DNA from: Actinoplanes utahensis
GTDB taxonomy: Bacteria > Actinomycetota > Actinomycetes > Mycobacteriales > Micromonosporaceae
Assembly: GCF_016862455.1 (NCBI RefSeq)
Contig: NZ_BOMZ01000055.1
Span: forward strand, 1-60,522
Direction: 5' to 3'
DNA length: 60,522 nt
Shown: piece by piece, positions 60,390 to 60,522 of the stretch
Layout of the letters: each line of letters opens with the position of its first letter
How positions within the stretch are numbered: the stretch's first letter is position 1
Program-made: the position numbers and the translations under genes
Notes under the pieces: generated by a model
Database searches by the model: none
Told to the model about the DNA's origin: nothing
The model's input: only the letters and a program-made list of their open reading frames with translations

Positions 60390-60522
60390 TCCTGCTTCCC
60401 CGATACGTTTTCTGGTACGACCCATATCGCTCCCGCCGAATCGGGGCGTCCCGTGGCTGCCGCGCGAGGCGGTCCCGGCGCACGACCGAAACGCGCCGCA
60501 CGGGCGAGGCGGTGGGTTGTTC

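Noticed and set aside
60205..60501. Minus-strand frame at the right edge
   Set aside because: Mostly the reverse of the asd 3' end and its terminator; no protein-like motif.

Overview
The window is high-GC actinobacterial chromosome, most like Actinoplanes or another member of the Micromonosporaceae. This rests on the GC-rich third codon positions, many GTG starts, actinobacterial marker families (DUF3145, DUF3052, a PucR-type regulator beside the fatty acid synthase II genes, homodimeric AceE) and the regulator-fabD-fabH-acpP-fabF order. Genus-level placement is inference.

Left part (1-25 kb) is housekeeping. It holds an alpha/beta hydrolase cut by the window edge, a beta-carbonic anhydrase, DUF3145, and a GH3 lipoprotein. 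A minus-strand fatty-acid operon follows: fasR-type regulator, fabD, fabH, acpP, fabF, and an acyl-CoA carboxyltransferase whose two halves are joined by a repetitive linker. An operator of overlapping palindromes sits in front of fabD. Next come gltX, a chemoreceptor, aceE, a fused E1 alpha/beta enzyme with an altered cofactor motif, DUF3052, an AhpE-type peroxiredoxin and tRNA-Val(UAC).

Middle part (25-39 kb): membrane proteins of unknown function, a stand-alone primase/polymerase-domain protein divergent from an XRE/TPR regulator plus flavoprotein, the conserved Nif3 / zinc-ribbon / RNase H-phosphatase trio, a GH18 chitinase, a DUF3311 plus sodium:solute symporter pair, a DUF2637-like membrane protein and a frameshifted DUF1877-like gene.

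At 38950-52729 lies an actinomycete integrative and conjugative element (AICE) of about 13.8 kb. It is bounded by a perfect 37-bp direct repeat, and the right copy is the 3' end of rnpB (RNase P RNA), so the attachment site is rnpB. The left side is one run of nine overlapping genes ending in rep, xis and int, with an orphan cytosine-5 methyltransferase inside. Then come small membrane proteins, a TraB/FtsK-type DNA pump, small AICE proteins and a Pra-like activator. A GntR/KorSA-type repressor reads divergently from the activator, with three near-identical palindromes between them. The repressor is coupled to a HIT-domain/XRE fusion protein. A lower-GC gene for a membrane-anchored protein with a possible nuclease fold sits near attR and looks like cargo.

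Right part (52.7-60.5 kb): rnpB, a TauE/SafE permease, a TIR-like protein divergent from an unusual GAPDH paralogue that lacks the catalytic histidine, a threonine dehydratase-like enzyme, ribA, an M15 peptidase, a methyltransferase and asd. Two copies of a palindromic mini-element lie 34.6 kb apart (21.5 and 56.1 kb) and carry compensatory base changes.
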